From NCBI GenBank assembly GCA_030407085.1, contig CM059584.1:139490001-139554000 (forward strand): a DNA stretch of 64,000 nucleotides, read 5' to 3'. Within the stretch, counting starts at the first letter, position 1. Every line of letters begins with the position of its first letter. The translations under genes and the position numbers were made by a program. Positions 12,445 to 25,319 of this stretch are shown here, in pieces. The notes below the pieces were generated by a model that saw only the letters and a list, made by a program, of their open reading frames with translations, was not told the DNA's origin and did no database searches. This stretch comes from Trichopria drosophilae. Taxonomy: Eukaryota; Arthropoda; Insecta; Hymenoptera; Diapriidae.

Positions 12445-13830
12445 GAAAAATAGAGCGAGATAAATGAAAAAATCGATCGATTAATCCGTTTACGACTTTG
12501 GACAATACATTTTTTCAGTTTTTTTTTAATTTATTAACGACGGTCGTGAAACGTCGAAAATTTCTGTTTTATCGGATGCTTAAAGAATTGAATTGTCAAC
12601 AATTAATTGTCCTTGCTGTGCTTAAATGGTATTTAAATTAAAGGTGAAAAAGCACATCGAATTTTCTTTTTTAGTTCGATTTCAGGAGCTGTTTTCGTTT
12701 TATATTGATTTTTATTTTTAAAATCAATGTCTGGAAAAAAGGATATGAAAGCTTCTCGAATTTATAGTACTCCTTTTTGTTCTTACATAATTCGATGTGC
12801 TAAATACGATTATCATAGTCAAAATTAACCCAAATGCGATTTATCGACTAAAATTATGATTTTTTGCATTTTTTTTCGTTCCTTGCAAAACCATTGAGAA
12901 TACCGAAGAATGTATTGAATAAAAGTAGTACATCGGTTCATAATATACATTTTATGTTTAGTGCTTTTTTTATGACGGTATGATTTAAACTAAGAAAAAT
13001 GACAATGAATTTCAGGAATAATTATAGATAAAATAATAAATAATCAAAAATAAATCAGGATTTATTTATTTTTATTCCATCCATGGTTTTCTTCGTATTT
13101 TAGTGTACCGAGAAGGAAAATCCTAATGAAAATTGACATAAATGTAATATACATGGAAAATATCATGAAAAATTTATAAAAATTTTGATTTTTGTGGTTT
13201 TTTTCGCGCTTATTTATTAAAAAAAAAAGAAAAATGTCAAAAAATGTTTTGAATAAAAGTTGTAGATCTGTTCGAAATACATATTTTACGTTTAATATAT
13301 TTTTCAGAGTTTCAATATTTAACGAAACAAACAAGAAGAGTGCTGAAAAATCATAATTTGTATGGATTTTCCACGTTTTTCACCTTGTAAATTGAATTTA
13401 CTCCAATTTTTGTTATTATATTCGAATTCCGCTTATCAAAATTCGTAGGAAATCATAAATGCAATACAAATTAATGGCAATCCTGAAATGTTTTTTATTG
13501 TTTATTATACACCTGTAAGAAATATAATAATCAACAAATTCACGTAGATTAAATAAATTTTCATTTGCAATATTGGTCTGACCGCAAAACAGTTTGAAGT
13601 ATGCCCCAAATTTTGTTTTCAGCCTAAGCAAAAAGTGCATAAAATATAAAAAGTCTATATACCTCTTTCATTTCAGACATTTTTTAAATTTTTTAATATG
13701 TTTGAAAATAAATGAGAAGCATCCTAACAATCTTAATTTTTATGGGGTTTTGACAATTTTTCACCATCTAAGTGGTATTTGCGACAATTTTTGCTCTGAT
13801 ATTCATTCTAATAAATCAAATTAGGTAAGA
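12445..13830. repeat. Degenerate direct repeats with a TTGAATAAAAGTWGTA word
   Basis: TTGAATAAAAGTAGTACATC at about 12915 and TTGAATAAAAGTTGTAGATC at about 13250 lie about 335 bp apart, followed by similar sequence ending TTTTATGTTTA or TTTTACGTTTA. The surrounding A/T-rich text (TTTTTGCATT, TTTTTGTGGTT) also recurs. It is probably an old tandem or nested repeat. The open frames here are chance. Confidence 0.4.
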
Positions 13831-14484
13831 AGACGTAAGTCGAGAAGTGATTTATTGTTTCAATAATTTGATTTTTCAAAAATGGAACGAAACTGGCTGT
13901 AACTATTTTTTAAATTTTCGTATAATCATGTCCTGGAATTGAATTACAAAAGAAAATTCTATGTGCTTTTTAACTTTGGTTTGAATGACATTTAAGCACA
14001 CCGTGTGTCAGAAAATTTATCGAAAAAATCGTGTTATTCATCTAAAAATTGAGTGAATTTTTGAGATTTGTTAACATCTTAACCTATACCAATAGAATGT
14101 GCATACCCAGAAGTCATATTTTTATCTGACTTGTGAGTTGGTATATCATTTAACGTTGAGTGTACGAAAATATTTATATCGCCAAGAATTAGAAGTATTC
14201 TTTTATGCATTCGACAAATTGTTTTCGGAAACAAATCCTACGTACACTTAATTGACAAATCTATCGCAAAAGTGTCAATATCGTCCCGCATAGAGTAAAA
14301 ATCGCTAAAAACGAACCACGGAAAAAATATTTATTTAGAAATTTCGCAGGTTCTTGATTATTTATATGTTAGAGGTGCAATGTTTTAAGAAATAATTGAA
14401 ATATTATTGGATTTTTATTTTTTTTCATGTTAATTAAATTAATATTTAATAAAATTCGCGAATTTAACACTCGGTAAAGTTTTC
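13831..14484. other. Non-coding, AT-rich
   Basis: Nothing recognisable apart from AATTAATATTTAATAAAATT near 14432, which is echoed beyond the next inverted repeat. Confidence 0.45.
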
Positions 14485-14714
14485 AAATTAGAAAAATTGG
14501 CTAGATCGATTATTCGTGTCGAAGATCAGTCTTCGTATAATTATAAAACTGCGACAATGTAAAATATTAATTTTTGCAAATTATATATAGATAGTCTTGA
14601 AAATGACAGTGACGCTGTCGAAACGTCGACTACTTGAACAAAACAAGACCAAGTGTTCCTTTTTTTCATCATTGACTTAACTCGGATAATCGATCTAGCC
14701 AATTTTTCAAATTT
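14485..14714. mobile_element. Inverted-repeat element, about 230 bp
   Basis: The arms at 14485-14516 and 14683-14714 are nearly perfect reverse complements, sharing AAAAATTGGCTAGATCGATT. The interior has GTCGAAACGTCGACTACTTG, a word family seen at several other sites. No coding capacity. AATTAATATTTA lies just outside both arms. Confidence 0.65.
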
Positions 14715-14729
14715 AAATTAATATTTACT

Positions 14730-14771
14730 AATTCGGTTTTCTTAAATATGTAATTATAAGAAAACCGAATT
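14730..14771. repeat. Perfect hairpin, 15-bp stem
   Basis: AATTCGGTTTTCTTA and TAAGAAAACCGAATT flank a 12-nt AT loop, directly outside the preceding inverted-repeat element. Confidence 0.8.
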
Positions 14772-14995
14772 GATGTTATTTAATGTGATATTAAATAACC
14801 AAAGACGTTTTTAATTACCAATTATAATTTTCTGTAAACGAAGATCGCACATGTAACGTCTTCTCGTGTAACATAACAGTCCGAAGAATTTTGCTTCTAA
14901 AAAATAAAAATTTTTTTTTTTTGCATAATTTCCTTTATTACTATTATTAACTCAAATCGACAAAACTATGTGCTACTCACTAAAAACAGTCAACA
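14772..14995. other. Non-coding AT-rich spacer
   Basis: No feature was found between two inverted-repeat elements. Confidence 0.4.
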
Positions 14996-15247
14996 AGAAA
15001 AGCAGTATTTTGGCGGCTTTTCCTGTCTCACACTTTTCGATCAAAAAATAGTAAAAATTGCCAGGATCAATGAACGTTTGTCGATTCGTTAAAAAACGAG
15101 CCCAGTATTGTCTTTCAAAGTCTTCAAGTTTACGATGATGAAAAAATTGTAATTGTGCATTTGAAAGACTCCAAATTCGGTCGTTTTTTGATATCTCTTG
15201 ACCGAAAAGAGTGAGATGAGAAAAACCGCCAAAATAAGTGCTTTTTC
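14996..15247. mobile_element. MITE-like inverted repeat, about 250 bp
   Basis: The ends share TATTTTGGCGG, TCTCAC and CTTTTCG in inverted orientation; inner TTAAAAAACGA and GTCTTTCAAA blocks also pair with the other side. It forms an imperfect long hairpin with no coding capacity. Confidence 0.65.
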
Positions 15248-15335
15248 AGTATTCAATTAGCTGTAACTTGAGTAATACGCATTATCGGTCAATATAACAA
15301 AAAATGAATTGTAGATCATCATGAATATATATCTA

Positions 15336-15604
15336 CTTGATAGTACTTGCGTAAATAGTCAACTTATCTGTCGTCTGTGATTGATTATGATAAATAGATT
15401 CCGTGAACAAAATAAATACAAAAATATAAACTAGCTTTTCAAAATTTCTTTCCACCTCTCCTGTTTATGTCGTTTGTTTCTTGATTGTTTTTTGTTAAGG
15501 AAAGTTATATATATATTTTTGTATTTCTTTTGTTCACAGAATTTATTTATCATAATCATTCATAGACGGCAGAAAAATTAACTTTTTGCGCAAATACTAT
15601 TAAG
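15336..15604. mobile_element. MITE-like element with about 100-bp inverted ends, 269 bp
   Basis: The left end CTTGATAGTACTTGCG and the complement of the right end CTTAATAGTATTTGCG match. The arms then share GATTATGATAAATA, GTGAACAAA and AAATACAAAAATATA over about 100 bp each. The loop is T-rich. No open frame. Confidence 0.75.
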
Positions 15605-18012
15605 TGCAAAAATGTTTTTCATATTCACATTATCAACAAAATCTTGCAAAACACAAAGAGCAACTTTGCGCGGTAACTAAAACGTGCAGAAAGGAAAATC
15701 GACTGCCATAAAATGAAGGGGGAAAGTAAGATCTGTACTGCAGATAGGAAAATAACAAGAAAGTGCGTGATAAAGTCAATGTAAGTGTAAGGAAAAAAGA
15801 CGCATATTTAGACCCGTAGGAAGAGAACAATTGCACTGAAGAGTACGATTGTCAGTCACGCAATATGTGGCTATTGGAAATTTTACACCAACCCCGATTT
15901 ACACCCATATATTGGCGTTATTTAAATTTTTTTCCACTGAAAACTCTCATTCTCGTGGATCGTCGTATTATCGTTCGATTTTCATTCCCCATTGTGATTT
16001 TCAAATGATTGGAAAGCTGGCCCCAGGAACTTTGTGTGCACATTAATTGTTTTTACGCCGGTCGTGTTTCATTGTTAAAAATTAGTCCTTTCAATTTCGT
16101 GCATGGCCAGAAAATGGATGTGAACGAAGACTATTTAATTTGAATTTGCCGAAAGATGTACGATTTTAATTAAACCAAGGAGTTATGAAATATTTAGTTC
16201 ACACGTTTCAGAGTTAAAGACAATATTAACGGTCAAATTAAATAATTGATTTTTGCTATTACTCCGTACTGTTTTACAGGGTTAAAATAATATTTGAATT
16301 TTATGGGGATGTCAAATAAATAAAGTGCAAAAAATCATTAGAAATTTAACATTTTTGTAATTTGTGGAAAATATGTAGATCAAAATTAAAAATTTTAAAC
16401 AAATTGGGTTTCGTGACACTAACATTTTCTTTTGTTGTAGGTTCAAACAAAAAATTCAGTACAAAAACTAAGAGATTTAATCGTGACTGCATTATACTTC
16501 ATATCGCTAATCCTTGATCAATGTTTACATTTTTGGCAATAATTGATTTGCCCTAGATTTATAAAATCCATTATTTTAATACACTCATCTCGTCTTTATC
16601 TGTGGACAAGCATGAACAATACTTATTTTTGTTCGTACATTTTTTATTCTTAGAGAAAGTGAATAACCTTCATTCAAATGACTATGTTGCAGAAAAACGT
16701 TAACTTATGTACTAAAGCAAAAGCAATGGTTTAATTCTTTTGTTTTAAAGAAATTTAAAAAATGAAGATTCTAATTTAAAAATCAAGTCATTCGACTACC
16801 AATAAACAGACTATTTTTAGAAAATTTAAAACAAGAATATTTCATTAACCACTGTTTTGGAGTCCTTACTCTTTATTGATCTCAAATGATTAACAAACGA
16901 TATATACACAACTATTAAATTGCTACATTTTAAATTGAAATCGTACGACATATTATTCATTATATTTTAAAACTGATGCAATATTCAATGCATTTAAAAA
17001 ATTGGAAATAAATTCTGAAAACTGACGATTATTACCCATTGAAGTAATTTTAAATAATACTTAAGAAACACTAAAAAATTAAGGTACTTCAACATTCATT
17101 TAAATAAGAATGTTAATTAATTTTTTTAATTAGAAAATTACCGAATTTGCTTTGACAACTAATTTATAATCATTGTGTAACATCATCACTTTTATACTAA
17201 TTAATTACATTATCTAAAATAAGTCAAACTTTTAAAAATGTTAATCAAGACCGATAAAAAACATTTTAATTTTAAAAAATTTTCGATAAAAAAGGTATAA
17301 AGTTAGCTAATTTTCAGATGCATGGATAAGCTTCTCTTCAGCTATTGTCAAAAATCCGTCCATTGTTTTACCACCGATGTGAAGTGTAATACAGACACAT
17401 CGTGTATACATAGCTGTTGGCTCGTTTGGACAGTGAAGATTCCAAGTGGGTACAACTTGTAAGGGTGGTCAGTTAGCTCCCCATCCTCCAACAACTTGTC
17501 GTTACATCCCCTTCGCATTTTTCGACATTCCCCTAACTGAACAATAGCCTGTCCAAATTCGTGAGTTTAAAATATAAATCATCTACTTATATCACGCTGT
17601 GATGATACATTAATAAAATAAAACTGACTTGTATCACGCAGAATCCTAATTTTTTTCTGTAGACGAATTTACGTTGACATTTGTTCTAGTATCAAAAAAA
17701 TCTCATTCATTTTTACTATCAATTCAATATCTTGGTGAAATATGTTCTATACCAGGTAATAGTATAATTTTTAATTTTATAAATAACAAATTAATTCCAA
17801 CCAAAGAACAATATACTTTTTCAAATATTGAAAAATAAAAGGAATCTGACTCATAAGTACCAAATACATTCACAAATTTAATAAATTAATCATACAAAAA
17901 TTCTACAATTTAATTATTTGAATATAATATTATTAAATTTGTTATGATCACATAGAACTTTATCTTTTTTAAACAGAATAAAGATATTATTTCTCAAGTA
18001 TAATGTATAAGC
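15605..18012. other. Non-coding, AT-rich, one GC-elevated patch
   Basis: No gene is supported. A moderately GC-richer patch at about 17330-17560 has no open frame of note and may be regulatory. Frames at 15633-16046 have chance composition. Confidence 0.45.
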
Positions 18013-18343
18013 TGAAATAAGTATAAATACACGGTCATTGACTTAAAACCAAAAAATTTATTGTAAAGTTTCGGTATATTATAAATAATACGGAAATTTA
18101 AATAAAATTTAATCCCAATAGGGATTGCTTCATATATATTTTTCGAAGAGGGCCATAATTCCTGGCCGGAAATTTATTTAATTTTTACCAAAATTTATCT
18201 CATTTTTGTCCCTTCTTTTGTTTAAAATTATTTTTTATTTAAACCCTCCCGTTTAATTTTAAATTCATAATATTATTTAAATTTACAATAGATCTTTTGT
18301 TTTGGTTTTAAGTCAATGACCGTGTATTTGTACTCATTTCTTC
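18013..18343. mobile_element. MITE-like element with 40-bp near-perfect inverted ends, 331 bp
   Basis: The arm at 18013-18053 and the complement of 18301-18343 differ at only a few bases and share TACACGGTCATTGACTTAAA. Looser pairing continues inward. Arms this well preserved suggest a younger insertion than its neighbours. I see no clear target-site duplication. Confidence 0.75.
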
Positions 18344-20204
18344 TCGACCATTCATCGGTCAATAAACTCTTAATTAAAATCATGTATAAGTTAAGTTATC
18401 AATCAACAATAAATGTTAATATCCATATACAATCCGTAATTCCTCGACACTTTTAATACTCGATCTATAAAAATAAATTTGTTGTTTATCCTCCAGTATT
18501 CTCCACTTTACAAATATATCCAAAAATTACTATCTGTGATGATAAAATAAACAAGAAAATTTTTCTCTGTGTATAGAATACCGAGTCTAAATTCAATATG
18601 GGTCGATAATTTGAATTCTATAATTTTCTAGAATTATTTATTTTCCATTAGTTTTACATATAATAAAGCTTTTTTTATAATCTTTTCGAGGACTCAAACC
18701 AGTTGAAAAAGTGATTTTAAAAACTAAATTACAATTCTCAAACATTCCCTATACACGATTAAAAAAATTAATATTTATATTTAGAAAGGTCAACAAAAAC
18801 TTCCAATATATTCATCCTGCATATTATTTTTATAATATATTTCCTTCTGCATAAAGATATTTACAACTACTTGCTCCCTTTAAAATTAAAAAAATAAAGA
18901 GTTGGTACCAAAAGATTTTTGATATAATGTGTTTCATTTACTTCAAATGAGACATACGGAGATCTTTTATTTGTACGGTATACAATATGAGCATAAAAAT
19001 GTGGTTCAACAAAAATTTGTTTTCATTAGCAAATTGTTTAATGCGATTAATCTAATTCATATTTTACATCGTTTAAAATCGAGCGTATACGAAACAGTCA
19101 TACTAAAAAGCTTGAACTAAAAGCGTCTCACTACAAATGCATCGAGATCGAATATAAATTCGAAACTGAAGATAAATCATGAATAGGTGGTGTAAGTAAA
19201 AACAAGCAAAATCGACAAGTAGACAAATGTGAATAATGGATAAATGGAGGGATGCTAGCCTGCAAGTGAAAAAAAGTGGCCACCTTCATTTTTACATCAA
19301 TTCTGAATAGAAAAATGTTGTAACTTAGTAACGTTAAAGTTACTAGGTTGTACAGTAGAACGTCAGAAATGTTCTTAATAAGAGCGAATCAATAGTAGAT
19401 AAACATTGAATAAGAATTAATATAAATGAAAATAATACAATCCAATCAACTTATTTATTTATTTTTCCACGTATTGTCTTCATTTTCCGAGTAAATACCA
19501 TCCATAAAAGATATCATGGTCATTTTTGAAGTCAATTGTTCTCCGTGTAATTGCAACCTGTTAAGATACTTTGCTGGATTTCCTCGTCTTCTCGTAATAA
19601 AGTGCATAATTACTAAAGTTAATGTTTAAAAGCACAAACAGAAAAAGAAGACAATTCCGGTATGCAAGACGAGTAATATAATATCCGTCCAACGAAATGT
19701 TCGTCTTGCCCCAGGCCAACTAGTACAGATGTAAGCACGAGCTTGTACTTACGGTAGTGTAATTGTCAGACGGCGGAAAAATATTTCATAATAACGTAAC
19801 TCGTCACTTAAGCTTTCTTCAAATACAGAAAATCCTCTTTTTTATTTTGCTGCCCTGCTGGCCGACCAGGTTTTTCTCTTAGTGGATACTGGGTATTTTT
19901 CATGCTCAGCGGTAACACATTGGAATAAAAGGGTATTTCACAAGGTTTGTTTAACAAATATCAATTATTATTATATCATTGCTATTGTTAGTATTATCCG
20001 TACAGCAATGAAAATTTTATATTTCGAATCTTTCCAATATTGGCTCTTTTTTGAAGATCTCAATCTATAAAGATTTTACTGAGAATCTTCAGTAACCTTC
20101 TAATATGAATTTTAAATATCCCTCAGATTTATGAAGTGGAATGAAATGGATTATTTACGGGATGATGGAACAATCAAATTTTTCGTGTAACCTTATTCAA
20201 GCCT
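18344..20204. other. Non-coding, AT-rich
   Basis: No gene is supported. A small imperfect palindrome, AACTTAGTAACGTTAAAGTT followed by ACTAGGTT, lies at about 19320-19350. Open frames at 18929 and 19882 look like chance. Confidence 0.45.
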
Positions 20205-21060
20205 AAGAATTAATCTGGTGAGATGGCGCCAGTATCGTCTGAGGGACCCCTACTCCTGATATTGATCCCTCCCACCCTCTTGGTTTTTCCATCTAAAATA
20301 CGAATAGAAATTGCGAACATTATGGGGGGTAACTAAAAGATACTAGCGCAACCTTGCGGATTAGTTCATCCTCACTTTTTCCTCAGTAAGGTTATACACA
20401 ATCTCATAGCGTTCCGCAGGTACTGCCATCTACGTAATCAAGACGAAGATGGAGCTAGAAATTCAGATCTAGACTAAGAGCTATATCAAACATCCCTCAC
20501 TCCATTGTTTCTCGTACGCTCGTGCTTTTTTCTTTGCATTTTATCTGAACCCATCCCCCTAACTTTAAAAGCGATAAGTGTAAAATCTTTTTAACCGCAT
20601 AATTAAACGTACATAAAAGTTTAAAAGTTTGTACGCCGTCGTTGCTTTGTTGGAGTCCATTTTACGACTAAATAAACCTAAGTAAAGTTTTGTTTTGTAC
20701 AACTGGGATGCAATGAGCTTTTTCTCGGATTTACTCGGATTTGCGTGCAACGAGGTGCACGGAAGAGTCGAGAAAAGACACTGCCTACCGATACGATTTA
20801 CGACTGGTCTCGGAAACACGCACTGATTTCGACCTTTCCCTTTCTCTCTGTCCCCTTTACACACACACACGCACAGTCACACCAAACACATACCAGCACA
20901 CAAATAGAAATCCACAAACACATATATACAGAGACATCTTCTATCTTTGCGTAGACAGGCACCAAAGCTCTTCATCCCGTTCGAATTTTTCGTTTTTTTT
21001 CTTTTTTGTATCCTGCTGTCGAACGAAAGCTTCTCTAATAAAATCGATGCGTGATGAATG
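20205..21060. other. GC-elevated block with GATGGCGCC motif and imperfect (AC)n
   Basis: GC is raised at 20205-20540. It includes GAGATGGCGCCAG at 20220 and related words (CTGCCATCTACG, GAAGATGGAGC) near 20425-20455. A CA-rich imperfect microsatellite spans about 20858-20926. Open frames across 20565-21149 on both strands are driven by that repeat and composition. No gene is recognised. Confidence 0.35.
20858..20926. repeat. Imperfect (AC)n microsatellite
   Basis: An ACACACACACACGCACAG core is followed by interrupted CACA-rich sequence to about 20926. Confidence 0.75.
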
Positions 21061-21712
21061 AATGTTTTTTCCAATTTAGTGAAGAGAACTGTATACATGT
21101 GATTCGCACTCACTTTATTACTATTCACGTTTGAAAATGTAATCAACAATCAGCAAATAATCCATCTACTGCGTGATTTAACATAAAGTGGAAATATTTG
21201 ATGAAACACGATTGCATATCAAATTAGGGTTGACATCAATAAAATTTTCTCAACTAATCAACCGTCATAACAATGAATAGTAAAGAATGGGCAACGTACA
21301 TCCAAGTCAACAAAAGAGTCCTTGACTGGAAGGAAACATGTATCTTTTTTAAATTTCCATTACTGCTAGATTTCTAGATTTGGAGGGTATCTTATTAAAG
21401 TTTTCTAATGTTCATGTGCAGACTGTTAATGGCAGTTTAATTTTTGACACATGCCTGACACTGGCAAATAGTAACTAAAAGACCAGTTAGTCGAAGGAAA
21501 ACTATAAATAACTGAAAATCGTCAAATAAGCATTCCTAACTCAGTCGAGGATCTTCGACATTTTTATTAACCAGAAGACAATTTTAGATTACCAGCTGAT
21601 CTTCTGGCCAGAAGACACAGACAACGTCGTGCGTATTGATTGATCACTGTATTTCGATGATATCACGAATTATCGTAGTGATACACAGGAAGTGTCAGCA
21701 CCGTGATCTCTG
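21061..21712. other. Non-coding spacer
   Basis: AT-rich, no convincing frame. CAGAAGACA occurs twice (about 21570 and 21610). Confidence 0.4.
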
Positions 21713-22090
21713 ATGACACCAAAGCCCGATGATATACAATTCAAGATTAACCAATCATTTATAGAATTCGAAAGTCATTGCCGGTCCCTACCGATAAGGC
21801 AGCTTTCGTGCTACGAAGCGACATTATTCCCGCCTGGTAAAAAAGCTCGCAGCCAAGAATGGAGGTATCGTTTTGCGCTAGGTGAGGAGCTATTGATCAT
21901 CGAGAGCTTTTTCAGACTGCCCGTGAAATCGGCTGCCAGCATAAAGGCAAGCAAAAAAAGCTCTGGTCTGCTAAAGCCAGGAGGAGGTACGGAGGCGATA
22001 AATTCACGAAGCACACCTGCCACCCTTCTGCATTCATTCTCCGTTAGTATGGGTTCAACAGCTTGCGAGCAAGCGGGAGGATCTCAATGA
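21713..22090 (+). CDS. Open frame of 125 codons, hypothetical
   Basis: An ATG-initiated frame begins MTPKPDDIQFKINQSFIEF and ends ACEQAGGSQ before TGA. The block (about 21700-22250) is GC-elevated, and the opposite strand also carries a 70-codon open frame (21811-22023). When both strands are open over the same block, base composition rather than selection may explain the frames. No domain, signal peptide or splice-supported structure is visible. It may instead be a conserved regulatory island or an old repeat. Confidence 0.15.
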   Translation: MTPKPDDIQFKINQSFIEFESHCRSLPIRQLSCYEATLFPPGKKARSQEWRYRFALGEELLIIESFFRLPVKSAASIKASKKSSGLLKPGGGTEAINSRSTPATLLHSFSVSMGSTACEQAGGSQ

Positions 22091-22259
22091 AAGGCTGGGA
22101 TTTTTCAATATTCTATTCTTCACGCCGTCATAAGTGTAATGTTCCGACGGCGGAATTCGCCGTAAATATAGACGACACATTCGTTCTAAGGCTAGGTCGC
22201 GAGTCGAGAACACATTCCACAAAAAGTCCATCAGCAATTCGCATGCCTTGAAAAAAGCT

Positions 22260-24990
22260 CATGCGACACAACCTAGTTCTTCAGGCATCAAGCAATCTTA
22301 AAAAGTGCGCACATTTTGAACTTTTATGACTATTTTGTGAGAAACAGTGTAAAATTGCAACCCGTGTACACTATAAATAATTTCGAAAAGTGTGAGACAG
22401 ATGATGACAAATTTTCCTTTAGAGATTACTACTATAGAGCCAGCGTCGTCCGGGATCCGTTTCGGACTTAAGGTCACGGATTTAGTCGCTAATTTTTTTA
22501 CAAAATAAGTACAGCAAACAATTTTATATTTTTAACTGAATTTTAAAAGTTATAACCATTACAAAATTTATAAAAAAGGCAAAGACTCACAACTTCTAAC
22601 ACTCATGACAATGATTTTTTTTTATGTACAGACTTCAACCGGGACTCATTTTAATGCTCAAAACATGTACTTTGTGAATAATAAAAAATTTAATTTTTTT
22701 CGAACAAAACAATATGTAAATGTAATTTTGAAAGTCAATATCGCAAGTTATAACCTTGAACTTTAATTTTACCGTAATCCTTGACAAATTCTCTAGAAAA
22801 TTTGTTTAGGCTAACTTAGTTTTGTTCAGATAAATGCAAAAATACTTGGTCCTTCAATGATGATTATGATTTTGTTTATTCGTAACATACTCGAGAATCA
22901 AACCAAATGTAGTTCGCATTTCCTTACTCTCTTATACAGAGAAAGTGATGTAGCAATCCTATTATTGATTAAATCTTGAAAACTTTATTAAAGTTTCTTA
23001 AAGAGTGGAAGCATGAATTCTTTATGAATAAATCTTAGTTAATGTGTGATTAGAAAAATAAATTGAATATTTTGAAAAGGTTTAAGAAGATTTTTTCATA
23101 TGTGTGTTCCTGAAAGTGATGAATGATATAAAAACATGTTATGAATTCTATTAACACAAAATTCTAGAAATACATTAATTTACTTCAATAGCAGTAGAAC
23201 GACATGTGGCAACACACAACATCCGGATACTTGTGAAAAATGACACGAATGACAATGACATGGCACTATACATGAAAAATGGAACACCTCTAAAGCATTA
23301 TCTCCGTATTCTGGGATAAGTATCCCATCATCCCCCTAGGATTATAACTTGATGACCGTAGACTATTTTTCGACTGCACGGAGATTTGGGGAGAAAATAT
23401 TTCCTGGCAATTTATTTTCTACAACTGATTTTACAGAAAATAATTGTAGACAAAAAAACATATAAAACAAAATCTTATAAAAGATTTTTTTAAAGGGAAA
23501 CAAATATTTCTTTGCATGGTTACAAGTTAAGGTGTTACGTTTAAGGTGTTAACGTTTCTGGTTCTTCAGTGTAGTAAAGTCTTATTCATTTTAAGAAATA
23601 AATAGTACAGATTTTCGACATTTTACTTTTATTAGTTTCAAAAATGTACGAGGGTGTCTAGCAGATTTTTTACGGTGAAAACGTATCTGACTATGACATT
23701 GCACCAGCACTGTTTAAAATTTAAATTTGTGCAAGTAATATAATAATTTATCGAACTCAATTTTGCATATTACTGTAATTCAACCATATTATGGATACAT
23801 CCGGGTATACCTTCTTCATGTGCAATTTAATTAATATTTTCCACTCGTGTACATTTTCAAATTTTCAATCTCATTGATTTTTTATCTCTCCATTTTAAAT
23901 GATTGAGATGGGAATGTCTACTTATACAATTTCATTTAATTTAATTTTGTAGGCTTTCGTAAATTCAAAATGGATTTATAAAGCCGCTGTATGTAATCTT
24001 CTTAAATACTAAGCATAACTACTACCAGGACAAAGGGTAACTACTGTTGAACATTTCATGTAAGGAATTCGCAGCTTTTCCTTGCATGTACACCCTGAGA
24101 ATGCACGAGGAATATTATACTTAAAATTATGGTTAAAAATGTACGTCAGACAAAATTCCGACTTTCATGTTTTTCGTCTAATATTAAATTTAAAAAATAA
24201 TTTTTTTCTTCTGAATAAAGGTTGTACTTGAACACTAGATTATCAAGAAAGATCTTATTTTATTGACAAACACGTATAGAGCAAATGAGACAAAAATGTT
24301 TAAAAAAAGTACTTGGATTTTGTTGTTTAAAGTTTGCACTAAATTAAAACAACAATTTTCAATATTTTTTACAAAAATCTAAATAAACGTGGTCAGTCCC
24401 AATTTTGTATCTACTCTTGCAAAACACATTTCTGTTGACTTAAAATGTATCATAAACAAGTACATGTATCGGCTATAGGAATCTGTTATGCAACCAACGA
24501 AATATTTATATGTAGCGAATTCAAGTATAGAATGATCTAGCAACAATTATTGTTTTTATTTTGTCTTTATTTTCATATTGACCACACAAAAACCACTATT
24601 TTTTGTATTTAATGCGTTCTATCACTCGTAGTTTTCCAAATTTTTTTATAATAATTCATCGGTACAAAATGTCACACAAAAATTGGCAAGTCTCCATTTT
24701 AAATAAAAAGCTTCCACTAGTCAAAGAATAAATTAAAGACACAATTATGCTTTGAAATCAAAGCAACTTCGTACTCTTTCATCCTCTTCGTTGCATTAAT
24801 AAAGCTGCAATTAGTTGCAGAAAAATATTCGTAATATTTCCATCCACGGAAATTTTAAAAACATTTTAATGAAACCCTTCCACTCAGACTTCCGAACTAG
24901 CATTATTTTAAGAATTTCATAAAACATTTCTAGCCAATTAGTTTCTCGTATGTTTACAATAAGCAAAAAGACAATAGGCACATGTCAACA
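22260..24990. other. Non-coding, AT-rich
   Basis: No gene, repeat array or long inverted repeat was found. A somewhat GC-richer patch lies at 23250-23400. Confidence 0.45.
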
Positions 24991-24998
24991 TAATTTAC

Positions 24999-25250
24999 TT
25001 TTCCATATCGATTATATTCCATCAACGTTTGCATAGCCGAAATCGGTCCTATATCCCTACAATCGACAGTGGCCGAGTTATTGGGATAAAGTAATATTTG
25101 TAGAATACCGCAATGGCCGTTCGGTTGCAGTGGTGATAGAGCTGTATTGCATGTAACGTTATTCAAAAAATTGCCCGCATCCCAATACGAAATTCCCGTT
25201 TTGCTGCTGAAATTTTCAGTTTGATCGTGGTCGGATTCGCTTTTATCCAT
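24999..25250 (-). CDS. Candidate 5' coding exon, weakly ankyrin-like peptide
   Basis: An 84-codon open segment on the minus strand starts at ATG (25250) and reaches a plausible donor, GGAAAA|GTAAAT, in phase 0. Without splicing the frame continues to a stop at 24954. The peptide starts MDKSESDHDQTENFSSK and contains TALSPLQPNGHCGILQILL, which resembles the ankyrin-repeat core NGHxxIVxxLL, followed by CRDIGPISAMQTLMEYNRYG in the position of a next repeat. GC content is well above the flanks. No acceptor precedes the ATG, so it would be a first coding exon. Without a homology search it could equally be a conserved non-coding element with a chance frame. Confidence 0.3.
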
Positions 25251-25319
25251 TCGATGGCTCTTGAGAGCTTGTGGTTCGCAAATAAAAAACAGCCGACAGC
25301 ATTCATCGGTTAGATATTA

